64,000 nt of DNA from Aquincola tertiaricarbonis (GTDB lineage Bacteria > Pseudomonadota > Gammaproteobacteria > Burkholderiales > Burkholderiaceae_C): positions 62,001 through 126,000 of the forward strand of contig NZ_JZUE01000018.1 of the NCBI RefSeq assembly GCF_000969605.1. The letters are read 5' to 3'. The translations under genes were made by a program, and so were the position numbers. Positions within the stretch are counted from its first letter, which is position 1. Each line of letters starts with the position of its first letter. Positions 15,924-26,091 of this stretch are shown here, one piece after another. Under the pieces are notes generated by a model. The model was given only the letters and a program-made list of their open reading frames with translations. It was not told the DNA's origin and made no database searches.

Positions 15924-17253
15924 GCGGCGCCACACCGCCCGCGGGCACCACCACGCCCGGCGGGCGCGGCGGCCGCGGCTCGCGGTGCACCTGCTGGGGA
16001 TACGGGATCTCCACGTCCAGCGCATTCAGCGTGCGCAGCACCGCCAGGTTGACCGCGCTGCGCACGCCGCCCAGGCCGTTGTGCGGGTCGCGTATCCAGA
16101 AGCCGATGGTCAGCTCGATGCCGCTGTCGGCGAAGCTGGTGAGCGACACCCAGGGCGCCGGGTCGGTGAGCACGCGGTCGATGCCGGCCACCACCTCCAC
16201 CAGCCTGGGGATCAGCGCGTCGACGTCGGTGTCGTAGGCCACCTGCACCACCGTCGTGCCGTTGATGCGGGTGTCGCTCATCGTCATGCTGACCACGCGC
16301 TGGGTGATCATCATCTCGTTGGGCACGATGGACTCGCGGCCGTTGAGCGCGCGGATCACGGTGTAGCGGGTGCTGATGTCGGTGATGCGGCCCTCGAAGC
16401 CGTCCACCTCCACCATGTCGCCGATGCGCAGGCTGCCCTCGGCCAGCAGCACGAAGCCCGAGACGTAGTTGGCCGCCAGCTTCTGCAGGCCCAGGCCGAT
16501 GCCCACGCCGATGGCGCCGCCCAGCACCGACAGCGCCGTCAGCGGAATGCCCGCGGCCGACAGCGCGAACAGCAGACCCACCACCAGCAGCAGCGCCCGC
16601 GTGGCATTGGCCGCGATCTTGCGCAGCGACACGCTGCCCGAGAAACCCGCCTCGCTCACGCCGGCCAGCAGGCGGCCTTCGATGGCGGCCGACAGCCACA
16701 GCACCAGCACCAGCACCACGACGGCGCTGAGCGCACCTTCGATCACGCTGCGCAGGCTGATCTGCGAGCCGCCCACCGTCCAGGTGATGGCCTCCAGCTC
16801 GTCCAGCACCACCGGCAGCAGGCCGGTGAGCCAGAGCACCAGGCACAGCCACACCAGCCAGGACAGCCAGCGCTCGACGATGCGCACCGCATGGCTCTGC
16901 GGAAAGGCCACCCGCAGCACCCGCACGCCGATGCGGATGGCGCACAGCGACATCAGCACCGGCACCGCCAGGCGCAGCACCGCCTGCGGCAGCTCGGCCG
17001 GCATCAGCAGCCGGGCCAGCAGCACCGCGCCCAGCGCCAGCACCGGGAACAGCACGCCGTCGATCAGCCGGTCGCCGAACCAGATGCCGCCCGGCTTGCG
17101 GCCGGCGCCGCGCAGCAGCCACGTCAGGCCCAGGGCGCCGCCCAGGCAGGCGGCCAGGATGGCCAGCTCGGCCAGCGAGGCGAGCTGCCACAAGCCTTCG
17201 AGCCGGCCTTCCAGCCGACCGGCCAGCGAGCCGGCCGGCGGCACGGAACTCAA
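15895..17253 (-). CDS. MscS-family mechanosensitive channel
   Basis: This membrane protein of about 450 residues has several N-terminal helices and a typical MscS pore and beta domain. Visible segments are LGGAIGVGIGLGLQKLAANYVSGFVLLAEGSLRIGDMVEV and GRITDISTRYTVIRALNGRESIVPNEMMI. Family members open under membrane tension to release solutes in osmotic downshock. The probable start is TTG at 17253, which overlaps the upstream deacetylase stop (TTGA). GTG at 17244 is an alternative, and no ATG fits. The C-terminus is proline-rich and overlaps the cytochrome c gene end to end by 29 bp. Confidence 0.85.
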   Translation of the reverse strand: MSSVPPAGSLAGRLEGRLEGLWQLASLAELAILAACLGGALGLTWLLRGAGRKPGGIWFGDRLIDGVLFPVLALGAVLLARLLMPAELPQAVLRLAVPVLMSLCAIRIGVRVLRVAFPQSHAVRIVERWLSWLVWLCLVLWLTGLLPVVLDELEAITWTVGGSQISLRSVIEGALSAVVVLVLVLWLSAAIEGRLLAGVSEAGFSGSVSLRKIAANATRALLLVVGLLFALSAAGIPLTALSVLGGAIGVGIGLGLQKLAANYVSGFVLLAEGSLRIGDMVEVDGFEGRITDISTRYTVIRALNGRESIVPNEMMITQRVVSMTMSDTRINGTTVVQVAYDTDVDALIPRLVEVVAGIDRVLTDPAPWVSLTSFADSGIELTIGFWIRDPHNGLGGVRSAVNLAVLRTLNALDVEIPYPQQVHREPRPPRPPGVVVPAGGVAPLSPAPAPSE

Positions 17254-18218
17254 ATGCCTACCCCGCCACCGCCGTGGCCGGCATCCACGCCGGCCAGCAC
17301 CCGCAGGTGCGCGGCCACGCTGCGGCCCAGGGCCGAGAGGTTGTAGCCACCTTCCAGGCAGGACACGATGCGCCCCCGGGCATGCCGCTCGGCCAGGTCC
17401 ACCAGCTTCCAGGTGATCCAGGCATAGTCGGCTTCCACCAGGCCCATCTGGCCCAGGTCGTCCTCGCGGTGGGCATCGAAGCCGGCGGAGACGAAGATCA
17501 TCTGCGGCTTGAACTGCTCCAGCCGCGGCAGCCACATGGCCTCGATCAGCTCGCGCACCTCCATGCCCTTGGTGTAGGCGGGCACCGGCAGGTTGACCAT
17601 GTTGGTGCCCTTGGGCACGGCGCCGCTGTGCGGATACAGCGGATGCTGGAAGAAGCTGCACATCAGGATGCGCTCGTCGCCGGCCACGATGTCCTCGGTG
17701 CCGTTGCCGTGGTGCACGTCGAAGTCGATGATGGCCACGCGCTGCAGGCCGCGCACGTCCAGCGCATGGCGCGCGGCCACGCACACGTTGTTGAAGAAGC
17801 AGAAGCCCATGGCCTGGCTGCGCGTGGCGTGGTGGCCGGGCGGGCGCACCGAGCAGAAGGCGTTGTCCACCTCGCCGTCGATCACCGCGTCGGTGGCGGC
17901 CACCGCGGCGCCGGCCGCGCGCAGCATCGCGTTCCAGGTGCCGGGGCCGGCGCTGGTGTCGGGGTCCAGCGCCTGGTGGCTGCCGTCGTCGCGCAGGCGC
18001 AGGCCCAGGTCGGCGATCTCGCTCACGTAGCCCACGCTGTGGGCCAGTTCCACATCGGCCAGGCTGGCCACCGGGGCGTCGCGCATGTCCAGCGCCAGGT
18101 CCAGGCCGGTGGCGCGCAGGTGGTCGGCGATCGCGTCCAGCCGCTGCGGGCACTCGGGGTGGCCGGCGCCCATCTCGTGCGCCTTGCAATCCGTATGGCT
18201 ATAAAACGCGGTGGTCAT
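17250..18218 (-). CDS. Histone-deacetylase-fold zinc amidohydrolase (AcuC / acetylpolyamine amidohydrolase type)
   Basis: This 322-residue enzyme has the arginase/deacetylase fold. Visible catalytic motifs are VRPPGHHA (His pair near residue 133), the zinc-binding DFDVHHGNG (about 165) and FVSAGFDAH (about 245). The tyrosine region is LEGGYN near residue 296. Family members remove acetyl groups from small molecules such as acetylpolyamines, or from protein lysines. The gene is divergent from moxR with only 39 bp between the two start codons, so their promoters must be very close or overlap. It shares a 4-base overlap with the downstream mscS. Confidence 0.92.
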   Translation of the reverse strand: MTTAFYSHTDCKAHEMGAGHPECPQRLDAIADHLRATGLDLALDMRDAPVASLADVELAHSVGYVSEIADLGLRLRDDGSHQALDPDTSAGPGTWNAMLRAAGAAVAATDAVIDGEVDNAFCSVRPPGHHATRSQAMGFCFFNNVCVAARHALDVRGLQRVAIIDFDVHHGNGTEDIVAGDERILMCSFFQHPLYPHSGAVPKGTNMVNLPVPAYTKGMEVRELIEAMWLPRLEQFKPQMIFVSAGFDAHREDDLGQMGLVEADYAWITWKLVDLAERHARGRIVSCLEGGYNLSALGRSVAAHLRVLAGVDAGHGGGGVGI

Positions 18219-18257
18219 CGGGGAAATGGTGCTGGCGATTTGGGATAACGTGCATGC

Positions 18258-19184
<927 letters not shown>

Positions 19185-19218
19185 GCAGCCCGCCGCCCCG
19201 CCCGCCATCCGCCTGACC

Positions 19219-20214
19219 ATGTGGGCCGCACCGCGCGCGCGTTTCCAGGCCTGGTGGCAGGCCCGGCATCCGCTGTCCGACCGCTGGGTGCTCACCCAGC
19301 GCAACATCTACATCGTGCCCACGCCGGCCGGCCTGGCCTTCGGGCTCACGCTGCTGGTGATGCTGCTGGCCTCGATCAATTACCAGCTGAACCTGGGCTA
19401 CATCCTCACCTTCCTGCTGGCCGGGGCGGGGCTGGCCTCGCTGCACATCACCCATGCCACGCTGCGCGGCCTGACGCTGCACCTGCGGCCGGTGGCGCCC
19501 TGCTTCGCCGGCGAGCCGGCGCGGCTGGACGTGGTGATCGAAAGCCCCGGCAGCCGGCGCCATGGCATCGGCGTGGGCTTCGAGGCCGCGGCGCAGCGCA
19601 GCCAGCAGGTGTTCGTGGACGTGCCTGCGCTGGGCCAGGCACCGGCAGTGCTGCGCTTCGTGCCGCCGCACCGCGGCCCGCACGGCATCCCTGCGCTGCG
19701 CGCTGAAACCCGGTTTCCCTTTGGCCTGTTCCGCGCCTGGACGGTCTGGCGGCCGGCCGCGCGCGTGCTGGCCTGGCCGGCGCCCGAGCAGCCGCCTGCC
19801 CCGCTGCCGACGCCGCAGCCGCTGGCCGGCGAGGCGCCCACCTCGCGCGAGCGCAACGGCGCGGAGTTCGACGGCGTGCGTGCCTACCGCCGCGGCGACG
19901 CGCTGCGCCGCATCGTGTGGAAGAAGGCGGCCCGCACCGGCGAGCTGGTGACACGCGAGAACGGCGGCACCGCCTCGCGCGAACTGTGGCTGGACTGGCA
20001 ATCGGCCGCCGGCCAGCCGGGCACGGAGGCGCGCCTGTCGCGCCTGTCGGCCTGGGTGCTGGCTGCCGAGCAGGCCGGCGTGCTGCATGGCCTGAAGCTG
20101 CCCGGGCTGGAGCTGCCCCCCGGCCAGGGCGACGCCCACCGGCTGCGCGCGCTGGAGGCGCTGGCGCTGTGGCCGCGCGGCGGCGGCGCCAGCTCCGCCG
20201 GAGCCGGCCGATGA
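19219..20214 (+). CDS. DUF58 domain membrane protein
   Basis: This 331-residue protein has two N-terminal helices (about residues 33-75, including LAFGLTLLVMLLASINYQLNLGYILTFLLAGAGLASL). A soluble part carries the DUF58 signature GAEFDGVRAYRRGDALRRIVWKKAARTGELVTRE (about 213-246). DUF58 proteins are von Willebrand A-like partners of MoxR ATPases, and their biochemical role is unproven. The ATG at 19219 begins MWAAPRARF, and the stop overlaps the next start (ATGA). Context ties it to the MoxR and transglutaminase genes. Confidence 0.88.
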   Translation: MWAAPRARFQAWWQARHPLSDRWVLTQRNIYIVPTPAGLAFGLTLLVMLLASINYQLNLGYILTFLLAGAGLASLHITHATLRGLTLHLRPVAPCFAGEPARLDVVIESPGSRRHGIGVGFEAAAQRSQQVFVDVPALGQAPAVLRFVPPHRGPHGIPALRAETRFPFGLFRAWTVWRPAARVLAWPAPEQPPAPLPTPQPLAGEAPTSRERNGAEFDGVRAYRRGDALRRIVWKKAARTGELVTRENGGTASRELWLDWQSAAGQPGTEARLSRLSAWVLAAEQAGVLHGLKLPGLELPPGQGDAHRLRALEALALWPRGGGASSAGAGR

Positions 20215-22265
20215 CGACGCTGCGCCTGCCCCGGTGGCCGCTGGCCGGCCGCCTGCCGCGCGATGCCCGCGACGTGCTGTTCCTGCTCGCCGTCATCGGC
20301 TGGACCATCCTGCCGCACCTGGCACGGCTGCCCGTGTGGTGCAGCCTGCTGGTGGGCGGCGTGCTCACTGCGCGTGCAGTGCTGGCGGTGCGCGCCGCGC
20401 CGCTGCCCAGCCGCTGGCTGCTGGCCGCGCTGCTGGCGCTGGCGGTCGGCCTGACGCTCAACAGCTACCGCACGCTGCTGGGCAAGGAGGCCGGCGTCAC
20501 CCTGCTGGTGGTGCTGATGACGCTGAAGACGCTGGAGCTGCGCGCGCGGCGCGATGCGCTCGTGGTGTTCTTCCTCGGCTTCTTCCTGGTGCTGACCAAC
20601 TTCCTGTATTCGCAGTCGCTGCCGGTGGCCGCGGCCATGGTGGTGGCGGTGTGGGGCCTGCTCACCGGCCTGGTGCTGGCCCACATGCCGGTGGGCCAGC
20701 CGGCGCTGCGCGAGGCCGGCGGCCTGGCCGCGCGGGCCACGCTGTTCGGCGCACCGGTGATGGTGCTGCTGTTCCTGCTGTTTCCGCGCATGGGTCCGTT
20801 GTGGGCGCTGCCGCAGGACGCGGGCGGGCGTACCGGCCTGTCGGGCACCCTGATGCTGGGCGGCGTGGCCGAGGTGGCCAACGACGACAGCGTGGCCTTC
20901 CGTGTGCGCTTCGAGGGGCCGCCGCCGCCGAACGAGCAGCTCTACTGGCGCGGCCCGGTGCTCAGCCGCTTCGACGGCCGTGAATGGCACCGGCTGGAAC
21001 GCAGCAGCATGGGCCCGGCCGGCCTGCTGCGGGCCGACCTGCGCACCCGCGGCCAACCGCTGCGCTACGAGATGACGCTGGAGCCCTCCCGGCTGCCACT
21101 GCTGCCGCTGCTGGAGGCCACGCCCGCGCTGGCCGAGCATGCGCCGCGCATCGAGGGCTGGCGGGTCTTCCAGCGTGCCGACTTGGAGTGGCTGACCGAC
21201 CGCCCGGTGACCGACCGCCTGCGTTTCGAGGTGCAGGCCTGGCCCCACCACGAGCACGGCCCGCAGCAGGCCGCGCTGGGCCTGCAGGACCACCTGTCGC
21301 TGCCACCCGGCTACAACCCCCGCACCCTGGAATGGGCCGCCGCGCTGCGCCGCCAGCCGCGCTATGCGCAGGCGGGCGCGGCCGAGCTCACCGAAGCGGT
21401 GCTGCGCCACATCCGCACCGGCGGCTTCACCTACACCCTGGCGCCGGGCCTGTACGGCGACGAGGAGGGCCGCCATGCCATCGACGAGTTCTGGCTCGAC
21501 CGCCAGCTGGGTTTCTGCGAGCACTTCGCCACCGCCTTCGTGGTGGTGATGCGGGCGCTGGACGTGCCCGCGCGGGTGGTCACCGGCTACCAGGGCGCCG
21601 ACCCGCTGCCGCAGGACGGCTACCTGGTGGTGCGCCAGAGCCATGCCCATGCCTGGGCCGAGGTCTGGCAGGCCGGCCGCGGCTGGGTGCGGGTGGATCC
21701 CACCGCCGCGGTGGCGCCCGACCGCGTGGTGCGCAGCCAGTCGCTGCGGCCGCCGCCGGGGCTGGTGGCCGGCGCCCTGGCCGGCATGAGCCCCGTGCTG
21801 ATGGAGCAATGGCGCGCCACCTACGAACGCATCAACAACCGCTGGAACCAGTGGGTGCTCAACTATTCGCGCACCCAGCAGTTCGACCTGCTGAAGAGCC
21901 TGGGCTTCGACACCCCGCGCTGGGAGGACCTGGCGCTGCTGATGGTGGGGCTGGGCAGCGGCGCCGCGCTGCTGGGTGCCGCCTGGGCGCTGTGGGACCG
22001 CCAGCGGCGCGACCCCTGGGAGCGACTGCAGGCCGACATGCGCCAGCGCCTGGCCGGGCTGGGCATTGCCGCCGGCCCCTTCGAGGCGCCGCGCACGCTG
22101 GCCGCGCGTGTGCGGGCCCGCCTGGGGGCGCGCGGCGAGCCGGTGGCCGCGCAGCTGGACGCACTGGATGCGCTGCGCTATGGCCGCAACGCGGTGCAGC
22201 GGCCCGACCGTGGCTGGCAGCGCGCCTTCGCCCGCGCCGCGGCAGCCGCACGCCGGCCGGGATAA
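20211..22265 (+). CDS. TgpA-like transglutaminase membrane protein
   Basis: This 684-residue protein has about six N-terminal helices (residues 17-200), then a DUF3488 region and a periplasmic transglutaminase-like domain. The catalytic triad is visible as Cys436 in GFCEHFATAF, His in QSHAHAWAEV and Asp in WVRVDPTAAV. One membrane helix (DLALLMVGLGSGAALLGAAWALW) follows near 575, and the C-terminal region corresponds to DUF4129. Pseudomonas TgpA, of the same architecture, is essential and membrane-bound, but its substrate is unsettled. The ATG overlaps the DUF58 stop, and mltB follows after 7 bp. This suggests a cell-wall-related job. Confidence 0.9.
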   Translation: MTTLRLPRWPLAGRLPRDARDVLFLLAVIGWTILPHLARLPVWCSLLVGGVLTARAVLAVRAAPLPSRWLLAALLALAVGLTLNSYRTLLGKEAGVTLLVVLMTLKTLELRARRDALVVFFLGFFLVLTNFLYSQSLPVAAAMVVAVWGLLTGLVLAHMPVGQPALREAGGLAARATLFGAPVMVLLFLLFPRMGPLWALPQDAGGRTGLSGTLMLGGVAEVANDDSVAFRVRFEGPPPPNEQLYWRGPVLSRFDGREWHRLERSSMGPAGLLRADLRTRGQPLRYEMTLEPSRLPLLPLLEATPALAEHAPRIEGWRVFQRADLEWLTDRPVTDRLRFEVQAWPHHEHGPQQAALGLQDHLSLPPGYNPRTLEWAAALRRQPRYAQAGAAELTEAVLRHIRTGGFTYTLAPGLYGDEEGRHAIDEFWLDRQLGFCEHFATAFVVVMRALDVPARVVTGYQGADPLPQDGYLVVRQSHAHAWAEVWQAGRGWVRVDPTAAVAPDRVVRSQSLRPPPGLVAGALAGMSPVLMEQWRATYERINNRWNQWVLNYSRTQQFDLLKSLGFDTPRWEDLALLMVGLGSGAALLGAAWALWDRQRRDPWERLQADMRQRLAGLGIAAGPFEAPRTLAARVRARLGARGEPVAAQLDALDALRYGRNAVQRPDRGWQRAFARAAAAARRPG

Positions 22266-22272
22266 TCCGGCG

Positions 22273-23478
22273 ATGACCTTGCCTTGCTCGCCGGCCGCCC
22301 TGCCGGCCTCCTTCATCGCGCCGCTGCCGGAGACCCTGCGGGCTGCCGGCCTGGCGCTCGCCACGTTCTTCGCCCTTGCACTGCAGGTGCCGGCGGCTTC
22401 CGCCCAGCCGGTCGACAAGTCCGCCGCGCGCCAGGCCGCCAAGCCATCCTCCAAGCCGTCCGCCAAGCCCGCCGAGCGCAGGAAGGCCACCGCCACGCGC
22501 GCCGACGACGCGCCGGACGTGGTGACCTACGGCCGCCGCGACGACGTGATGGCATTCGCCGACGAGCTGGCCCAGCGCCACGGCCTGGACGCCGCCTGGG
22601 TGCGCCAGCAGCTGGCGCAGGCGCGTTACCTGCCGTCGGTGGCGCGGCTCATCATGCCGCCGCCGGCGGGAACGGCCAAGAACTGGGCCGCCTACCGCGC
22701 CCGCTTCATCGAGCCCACGCGCATCAACGCCGGCCTGCGCTTCTGGCAGCAGCATGAAGCCGCCCTGGCGCGCGCCGAGGCCGAGTACGGTGTGCCGGCG
22801 CAGATCGTGGTGGGCATCATCGGCGTGGAGACGCTGTACGGCCGCATGACCGGCAACTTCCGCGTGCTGGACGCGCTGGCCACGCTGGCCTTCGACTTCC
22901 CGACCGGCCGCAAGGACCGCACGCCCTTCTTCCGCGGCGAGCTGGAGGAACTGCTGCGCTGGTGCGCCGGCGGCACCGGCTGCGACCCGCAAACCGTGCG
23001 CGGCTCCTATGCCGGTGCCATCGGCCTGCCGCAGTTCATGCCCGGCAGCATCAACCGCCATGCGGTGGACTTCGATGGCGACGGCCGCATCGACCTGCTG
23101 AACAGCCCGGTCGATGCCATCGGCAGCGTGGCCCACTACCTGGCCAACCACGGCTGGCAGCGCGGCATGCCCACGCACTATGAAGTGGCCGTGCCCACCG
23201 ACACCACCCAGCGCGCCACGCTGCTGGCACCCGACATCACGCCCAGCTTCACGCCGGCCCAGATGGCCGACCTGGGCGCCCTGCTCGGCGAAGACGCCCA
23301 ACGCCACGACGGCCCGCTGGCCCTGGTCGAGCTGCAGAACGGCGAAGCTGCCCCCAGCTACGTTGCCGGCACCGCCAACTTCTACGCCGTGACCCGCTAC
23401 AACTGGTCCAGCTACTACGCGCTGGCCGTCATCGACCTGGGCGCGGCAGTCAACGCCGCCCGCCTCGCCGCCCGATAA
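22273..23478 (+). CDS. mltB: Lytic murein transglycosylase B
   Basis: This 401-residue periplasmic enzyme cleaves peptidoglycan glycan strands, leaving 1,6-anhydro ends. A signal peptide (about 1-45, ending PAASAQ) is followed by a lysine/alanine-rich linker. The catalytic domain has the MltB glutamate in IVVGIIGVETLYGRMTGNFRVLDALATLAF (about 178-207) and the signatures GSYAGAIGLPQFMPGSI and FDGDGRIDL. The N-terminus lacks an obvious lipobox, so it may be the soluble form. It follows tgpA by 7 bp and ends facing the alpha-E operon. Confidence 0.93.
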   Translation: MTLPCSPAALPASFIAPLPETLRAAGLALATFFALALQVPAASAQPVDKSAARQAAKPSSKPSAKPAERRKATATRADDAPDVVTYGRRDDVMAFADELAQRHGLDAAWVRQQLAQARYLPSVARLIMPPPAGTAKNWAAYRARFIEPTRINAGLRFWQQHEAALARAEAEYGVPAQIVVGIIGVETLYGRMTGNFRVLDALATLAFDFPTGRKDRTPFFRGELEELLRWCAGGTGCDPQTVRGSYAGAIGLPQFMPGSINRHAVDFDGDGRIDLLNSPVDAIGSVAHYLANHGWQRGMPTHYEVAVPTDTTQRATLLAPDITPSFTPAQMADLGALLGEDAQRHDGPLALVELQNGEAAPSYVAGTANFYAVTRYNWSSYYALAVIDLGAAVNAARLAAR

Positions 23479-23540
23479 CCCCAGCCCAGCGCCACCACTG
23501 CGGCAAGCGCAGCGAAGCCGCGCCCTCAAGCCACCCGCCG

Positions 23541-23612
23541 CGGGACCGGCTCCGCCGGCCCGCCAGCGGGGCGGCCCCCTCGGGGGGTAGCGAGCGCAGC
23601 GAGCTTGGGGGC
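23541..23612. repeat. REP-like dyad-rich element between convergent genes
   Basis: The gap between mltB and the convergent alpha-E gene contains nested inverted repeats. They are CCGGC-TCC-GCCGG (23546-23558), CCCCC-TC-GGGGG (23575-23586) and GCGAGCGCAGCGAGC, and GCCCCC (23574) can also pair with GGGGGC (23607-23612). Its outer edge reaches the alpha-E stop codon. Elements of this wording are common at gene ends in Comamonadaceae-type genomes. It may act as a bidirectional terminator or 3' stabiliser. Only one copy is in this window apart from a partial G/C-run relative at 47555. Confidence 0.55.
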
Positions 23613-24568
23613 TATTGAACCGGAACCAGGAAGTCCCGGCTGATCCCCACGCCCAGGTCACCCACGCGGTCCAGGAACTGCGTCAGGTAGGCATGCAGCC
23701 CGGTGGCCAGGATCTCGTCGATCCGGCCGTACATCAGGTCGGCGCGGATGCGGCCGGCGCGGCGCAGGGTCTCGCGGCTCTGGTCGTTGGCCACCATCTG
23801 CAGGTTGCACACCACCTCGTTCAGGCAGGCCACCAGCGAACGCGGCATGTCCTCGCGCAGGATCAGCAGCTCGGCCACCTTCTCGGGGCGGATCACGTTG
23901 CGGTAGACCTTGCGGTAGACCTCGAAGCCCGAGACCGAACGCAGCACCGCGCTCCAGTGATAGAAGTCCACCTCCTGCGCCTCCTTGGCATTGCTGCCGA
24001 AGAAGTCGCCTGCCAGCGACTGGAACTTCACGTCCAGCAGCCGGGCGGTGTTGTCCGAGCGTTCCAGGAAGGTGCCGATGCGCAGGAAGTGCAGCGCCTC
24101 GTCCTGCAGCATGGTGCCCACCGTCACGCCGCGGCTCAGGTGCGAGCGGAACTTCACCCACTCGAACAGCGCGCTCGGGTCGCGGTGGAAGTCGGTGCTC
24201 TTGATCATGCGGTTGAACTCGAGCCAGGTCTGGTTCTGCGTCTCCCACACCTCGGTCGTCAGCGCGCCGCGCACCGCACGCGCGTTCTCGCGCGCCGCGC
24301 GCAGGCAGCTGGCGATGCTGGAGAAGTTGGACTCGTCGCGCACCATGAAGTCCATGACGCTCTTGGCGCTGAAGTCCTCGTACTTCTCGCGGAAGCCCCA
24401 GGTCAGCTCGCTGATGCTGAGCAGGCCGCGCCAGCCTTGCTCGGCCTCTTCGGCCGATTGCGGCAGCAGCGAGGTCTGGTAGTTGACGTCCAGCATGCGC
24501 GCGGTGTTTTCCGCACGCTCCATGTAGCGGGCCATCCAGTAGAGGTGGTCGGCGGTTCTCGAAAGCAT
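23612..24568 (-). CDS. Alpha-E domain protein (DUF403), stand-alone
   Basis: This 318-residue, almost entirely helical protein opens with LSRTADHLYWMARYMERAENTARMLDVNYQTSLL, the signature of the alpha-E family (about residues 2-34). The pattern FLERSDNTARLLDVKF is near 167. The biochemical activity of alpha-E domains is not established. They co-occur with circularly permuted ATP-grasp enzymes and transglutaminase-like proteases in presumed peptide-modification systems. It lies 22 bp after the ATP-grasp gene with an AGGAG ribosome binding site and is last in the operon. A second alpha-E domain is fused inside the gene at 27077-29647. Confidence 0.9.
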   Translation of the reverse strand: MLSRTADHLYWMARYMERAENTARMLDVNYQTSLLPQSAEEAEQGWRGLLSISELTWGFREKYEDFSAKSVMDFMVRDESNFSSIASCLRAARENARAVRGALTTEVWETQNQTWLEFNRMIKSTDFHRDPSALFEWVKFRSHLSRGVTVGTMLQDEALHFLRIGTFLERSDNTARLLDVKFQSLAGDFFGSNAKEAQEVDFYHWSAVLRSVSGFEVYRKVYRNVIRPEKVAELLILREDMPRSLVACLNEVVCNLQMVANDQSRETLRRAGRIRADLMYGRIDEILATGLHAYLTQFLDRVGDLGVGISRDFLVPVQ

Positions 24569-24590
24569 CGTTGTTCTCCTGTCTCTTCTC

Positions 24591-26027
24591 TCAGGCTTCC
24601 AGCACCCAGGTGTCCTTCGTACCGCCCCCTTGCGAAGAATTGACCACGAGCGAGCCTTCCTTCAGCGCCACGCGGGTGAGCCCGCCTGGCACCATCTGCA
24701 CCGTCTTGCCCGACAGCACGAACGGCCGCAGGTCGATGTGCCGCGGCGCGATGCCCGATTCGACAAACGTCGGGCAGCTCGATAGCGACAGCGTCGGCTG
24801 CGCGATGTAGTTGCTGGGGTTTCCCTGCACCACCTTGCGGAACTCCGCAATCTCGGCCTGCGTCGCGGCCGGGCCGATCAACATGCCGTAGCCGCCGGCG
24901 CCGTGCACTTCCTTGACCACCAGCTCATGCATGTGGTCCAGCATGTACTTCAGGCCCTCCGTCCCGCGGCCCAGGTAGGTGGGCACGTTCTGCAGGATGG
25001 GCTTTTCGCCGAGGTAGAACTCGATCATCTTCGGCACGTACGGATAGATGGACTTGTCGTCCGCCACGCCGGTGCCGATGGCATTGCACAAGGTGATGTT
25101 GCCGCTGCGGTAGACGTCCAGCAGGCCTGCGCAGCCCAGCGTGGAGTCGGCGCGGAAGGCCTTGGGATCGAGGAAGTCGTCGTCCACGCGGCGGTAGATC
25201 ACGTCCACCCGCTTCGGGCCCTGGGTGGTGCGCATGAAGACGAAGTTGTCGTCGACGAACAGGTCCTTGCCTTCCACCAGTTCCACGCCCATCTGCTGGG
25301 CCAGGAAGGCATGCTCGAAGTAGGCGCTGTTGTACATGCCGGGCGACAGCACCACCACCACCGGCTCGTTCACCGCCGAAGGCGATACCGCGCGCAGCGT
25401 CTCCAGCAGCAGGTCGGGGTAGTGCGCCACCGGCGCCACGCGGTGCTGGCTGAACAGCTCGGGGAACAGCCGCATCATCATCTTGCGGTTCTCGAGCATG
25501 TAGCTCACGCCGCTGGGTACGCGCAGGTTGTCCTCCAGCACGTAATACGTGCCGCTGCCATCGGCATTGCCGGCACGCACGATGTCGATGCCGGAGATGT
25601 GCGAATAGACGTTGCCCGGCAGGTTGACGCCCATCATCTCGGGACGGAACTGCGCGTTGTTGATCACCTGCTCGCGCGGCACGATGCCGGCCTTGATGAT
25701 CTCCTGGTCGTGGTAGACGTCGTACAGGAAGCGGTTGAGCGCATTGACGCGCTGGCGCAGGCCCTTCTCCATCTCGCGCCATTCGCCGCTGGGAATCACG
25801 CGCGGGATCAGGTCGAAGGGAATCAGCCGCTCGGTCCCCGAGCCGTCCTCGTCCTTGGCGCCATACACCGCGAAGGTGATGCCCACGCGGCGGAAGATCA
25901 CTTCCGCCTCTTCGCGGCGCGAACGCATCACGTCGCTGGGTTGTTGCTTGAGCCAGTTCTGATAGGTGCGGTAGTGCTCGCGGACCTCGCTGGCGTTGAC
26001 CTGCATTTCGTCGTAGGCCGTTTTCAT
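24591..26027 (-). CDS. Circularly permuted ATP-grasp protein (stand-alone, DUF404/407 type)
   Basis: This 478-residue protein belongs to the circularly permuted ATP-grasp family, predicted to form an amide bond using ATP. Visible features include MYNSAYFEHAFLAQQMGVELVEGKDL (about 230-255) and YRRVDDDFLDP (about 284). The lysine/glycine segment LVVKEVHGAGGYGMLIGP (about 381-398) would contact the nucleotide. The characteristic C-terminal SSQGGGTKDTWVLEA is intact. The ATG at 26027 has a strong GAGGAGAT site. The substrate is unknown. The complete active-site segments contrast with the fused paralogue two genes upstream. Confidence 0.9.
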   Translation of the reverse strand: MKTAYDEMQVNASEVREHYRTYQNWLKQQPSDVMRSRREEAEVIFRRVGITFAVYGAKDEDGSGTERLIPFDLIPRVIPSGEWREMEKGLRQRVNALNRFLYDVYHDQEIIKAGIVPREQVINNAQFRPEMMGVNLPGNVYSHISGIDIVRAGNADGSGTYYVLEDNLRVPSGVSYMLENRKMMMRLFPELFSQHRVAPVAHYPDLLLETLRAVSPSAVNEPVVVVLSPGMYNSAYFEHAFLAQQMGVELVEGKDLFVDDNFVFMRTTQGPKRVDVIYRRVDDDFLDPKAFRADSTLGCAGLLDVYRSGNITLCNAIGTGVADDKSIYPYVPKMIEFYLGEKPILQNVPTYLGRGTEGLKYMLDHMHELVVKEVHGAGGYGMLIGPAATQAEIAEFRKVVQGNPSNYIAQPTLSLSSCPTFVESGIAPRHIDLRPFVLSGKTVQMVPGGLTRVALKEGSLVVNSSQGGGTKDTWVLEA

Positions 26028-26073
26028 TGGATCTCCTCTTTACCGGACCTTTAGCAACTTCCAGGCCCAAACC

Positions 26074-26088
26074 GCCCCAATTCGGGGC
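26074..26088 (-). terminator. Small hairpin between transglutaminase and ATP-grasp genes
   Basis: GCCCC (26074-26078) and GGGGC (26084-26088) pair around a 5-nt loop just after the stop of the upstream transglutaminase gene, inside the operon. There is no clear T-run, so it is at most a weak attenuator. Confidence 0.25.
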
Positions 26089-26091
26089 ACT

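Noticed and set aside
15895-18189. Possible single 764-residue fusion of the deacetylase-like and MscS proteins.
   Set aside because: The part upstream of 17253 in the MscS frame is an out-of-frame shadow of the deacetylase gene, whose own frame ends at 17250 with a 4-base overlap.
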